A stretch of DNA of 7,999 nt, taken from positions 1 through 7,999 of the forward strand of contig JAUXBO010000104.1 of NCBI GenBank assembly GCA_030619345.1, read 5' to 3'. The notes beneath the pieces were generated by a model. The model did no database searches, had not been told where the DNA came from, and saw only the letters and a list, made by a program, of their open reading frames with translations. The translations under genes were made by a program, and so were the position numbers. The stretch comes from Candidatus Zixiibacteriota bacterium (GTDB taxonomy: Bacteria > Zixibacteria > MSB-5A5 > GN15 > FEB-12). Positions 6,243 through 7,999 of the stretch are shown here, piece by piece. Numbering within the stretch: position 1 is the first letter of the stretch; each line of letters starts with the position of its first letter.

Positions 6243-7999
6243 TTATAGCGAGCTTGCCCATCTGGGTTCTTTCTGCTGATTCGATTACCCAGTAATATAA
6301 TCCCGACACTACCGCCTGAGTGTTCCTCGTTATCATGTCCCACTCTTCATGTCCCGAGGTTGGATCGGACGCGTCCTTATCATGTTCGATTTCCCTGACC
6401 AGATCTCCATCTATCGAGTATATCCGAATTGTGCATTTCTGGGGCAAGTTGACAAAGTGAATACGTCTCGCACGCGCATCGGCCAAATTCCCCCGACGGT
6501 TCTCGTAACCGGATGCTTTGTAATCCCCGTCGATACGATACGGATTGGGATAAACATACGCATCCAGAATCTGTGACTCGACCGCTCCAGCCGGGTCCAG
6601 TGCATAAGCGATTTGTGGTCCGTTGAGGACTGAGGTCTCAAGAGCGGCAAGTCCGACATCGGGTGAGCCAAAATCAAATGCTGTTACATTTACATAATAA
6701 GGGACCGTTGGCAAGAGGTCTTCAATGTCCAAATAGTACTCAAAATACTTGAAGTATCCGTCTTCAGTTAATTCATCGGGGTCCGCCTGTGTTGGATCGA
6801 GCGAACTTGGATACGGCTGATCTTCGTAGGTCCGCCGGATCGGAGTCGTGACCCCAAATATCGATGCATTGTAATCCTGAGCCTGGAAATAAAAAATGGA
6901 GTCACCATAAACGAAGGGAGAATTGAGGGGGTAGTCCAGGGGATTAAATCGATTGTCAGAGCAACCATCCGGGGCGTAGAGACAGCGAAGTTTTTGCAGC
7001 GTAAAGGGAGGGTCCTCAAGTTTCACTTTGGAGTCATCCCCGCTTTCATCCACAATGAATTTGTTATAATCATGCACGTCGTATGAGGCTACCAACGAGT
7101 AACTATCCAGACGGTTATCGCGGGCAAGGTACACCCGGTATCCTTCAAAGTCAGAAATATTTGAGAAATTATCTTTGCTCGTTTCAGAATGGAAGCCGTT
7201 GAATCTAACCCTGAACGATCCGACCGTTGGTTTCACCCAGAAGGTTGGCGCGGGTGGGGGACCAGCTCCTCGAAAATCAGGCACGCGGTCACCCTCATAC
7301 CAAAAAGTATCCCGATAGGTAACAACCCAGCCACTGTCAGTCTCTGTAGAATCAAGCCCGCACACATGGTATTTACCGCGATAACCGTCGCCATCAGTAT
7401 CAACTCCTGGATTGTCATACACCCACGACGCCCACATTGAGTTTCGTGCCAGCGAGTCAAAAGCCAGATGCGAGTAGTATTCATCCGGCCTTGACGGATC
7501 AAAGTATTTTTCAAAGTCGTCCGGCTGCTGATGAAATCCACCGCCGCCGACCCAGGCAAACGAAACTGGCAATTTTTGACCGGGACTGATTTTGAAGGGG
7601 CCGAATGACAAGAGATAGCGCGCATCATAGCCAGCCGCAAACTGCTGCGCGAACGGCGGTGGTCTCAACCAGCCGTTAGCGCTCTGATCAATTGCAGTGA
7701 ACATTAAATCGTAGTCGAACTCTTCGTGCCGGAGTACATAGTACTTGTTAGCGTCGCCTTCGGGTGTGCCCATTCTCGCTCCGAAGTGGCGGTATGGATC
7801 ACCCTCAGTTTCCTGCCGTCGGGGGCCGAAATCATAATCCGGGCTGCCGTAATTAATAATCCACCAATTGTACGAATAGGAAAGAGATTCCGCGGGTGTG
7901 CGAACAACACGCGCGCCGACCACACCAGTTGCGGAGCGATAATCCCAGGAGCCGTTATCCGGATCTCCATCGTTGTCCGCAGTAAAGGCGATATTAATC
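6235..7999 (-). CDS. Secreted/surface protein with C-terminal T9SS- or FlgD-like domain (N-terminus outside window)
   Basis: The frame is open from the right edge to TAG at 6237-6235, giving 587 visible residues; a GTG at 7923 is internal, as coding continues upstream of it. The start and any signal peptide are missing. The protein is rich in Tyr, Asp, Gly and Pro and has no membrane helix, as exported proteins do. Two Asp-rich stretches, DNDGDPDNG (8-16) and DTDGDG (200-205), resemble calcium-binding loops. Residues about 253-445 look like fibronectin-III-type beta sandwiches (for example EGYRVYLARD, and YYVNVTAFDFGSP near the end). The last 110 residues, from VYPNPYR (482-488) through CTIRIYSIDGDLVREIE and SGLYYWVIES to GKLAIIM, match the style of C-terminal domains used for type IX secretion or FlgD-like capping in FCB-group bacteria. 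Function beyond export and surface or extracellular location is unknown. It converges on the MFS gene with an 8-base overlap. Confidence 0.88.
   Translation of the reverse strand, partial: INIAFTADNDGDPDNGSWDYRSATGVVGARVVRTPAESLSYSYNWWIINYGSPDYDFGPRRQETEGDPYRHFGARMGTPEGDANKYYVLRHEEFDYDLMFTAIDQSANGWLRPPPFAQQFAAGYDARYLLSFGPFKISPGQKLPVSFAWVGGGGFHQQPDDFEKYFDPSRPDEYYSHLAFDSLARNSMWASWVYDNPGVDTDGDGYRGKYHVCGLDSTETDSGWVVTYRDTFWYEGDRVPDFRGAGPPPAPTFWVKPTVGSFRVRFNGFHSETSKDNFSNISDFEGYRVYLARDNRLDSYSLVASYDVHDYNKFIVDESGDDSKVKLEDPPFTLQKLRCLYAPDGCSDNRFNPLDYPLNSPFVYGDSIFYFQAQDYNASIFGVTTPIRRTYEDQPYPSSLDPTQADPDELTEDGYFKYFEYYLDIEDLLPTVPYYVNVTAFDFGSPDVGLAALETSVLNGPQIAYALDPAGAVESQILDAYVYPNPYRIDGDYKASGYENRRGNLADARARRIHFVNLPQKCTIRIYSIDGDLVREIEHDKDASDPTSGHEEWDMITRNTQAVVSGLYYWVIESAERTQMGKLAIIM

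Noticed and set aside
6262..6292. CTGGGT ... ACCCAG inverted repeat just past the transporter stop, considered as a terminator
   Set aside because: The stem is only 6 bp with a 19-base loop and no T-run follows; it lies inside the opposing coding sequence.
7233..7640. 135-codon second - strand frame within the secreted protein gene
   Set aside because: It overlaps the domain-bearing frame entirely and its translation shows no domain or export features.
7921..7923. GTG as the start of the secreted protein
   Set aside because: The same frame continues open to the right edge with similar composition (including DNDGDPDNG), and no signal peptide follows the GTG.

Overview
The window holds three complete genes on the + strand, the tail of a fourth gene at the left edge, and most of a secreted protein gene on the - strand that runs off the right edge. 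Coding density is high and no gap exceeds 100 bases. By eye the base composition is near half G+C. The organism looks like a Gram-negative bacterium of the FCB group or a related candidate phylum such as Zixibacteria. The reasons are the C-terminal 'VYPNPYR ... GKL-I-I' domain on the exported protein, typical of T9SS-like or FlgD-like secreted proteins of those lineages, and the large kinase-TolB-TPR receptor. This placement is inference from domain style, not from a marker gene.

Layout: bases 1-177 encode the last 58 residues of an unidentified protein. Bases 237-1877 encode an FHA-GAF-PP2C (RsbU/SpoIIE type) protein phosphatase. After a 56-base gap, 1934-4912 encode a membrane Ser/Thr protein kinase with an extracytoplasmic TolB-like region and TPR-like helices. 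A 97-base gap with a candidate promoter precedes an MFS transporter at 5010-6242. The transporter gene runs tail to tail into the - strand secreted protein gene (6235-7999, N-terminus outside the window), and the two coding ends overlap by 8 bases.

The main theme is a two-gene Ser/Thr phosphorylation cassette. The kinase has every catalytic motif and one transmembrane helix, so it can sense outside the inner membrane and phosphorylate inside. The neighbouring phosphatase has all the metal-binding aspartates, a phosphothreonine-reading FHA domain and a GAF domain for a small ligand or partner. A simple reading is that the kinase writes phospho-Thr, the FHA domain reads it, and the PP2C domain is thereby targeted or controlled. 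The MFS exporter lies downstream on the same strand and could be an output or simply a neighbour.

Both signalling genes appear to start at TTG, and Shine-Dalgarno spacing favours shorter starts than the longest open frames. In two intergenic stretches a TATAAT-like hexamer sits in the loop of a perfect inverted repeat, which would suit an operator over the -10 element, though chance is not excluded. I saw no RNA gene, mobile element, CRISPR array or convincing intrinsic terminator.
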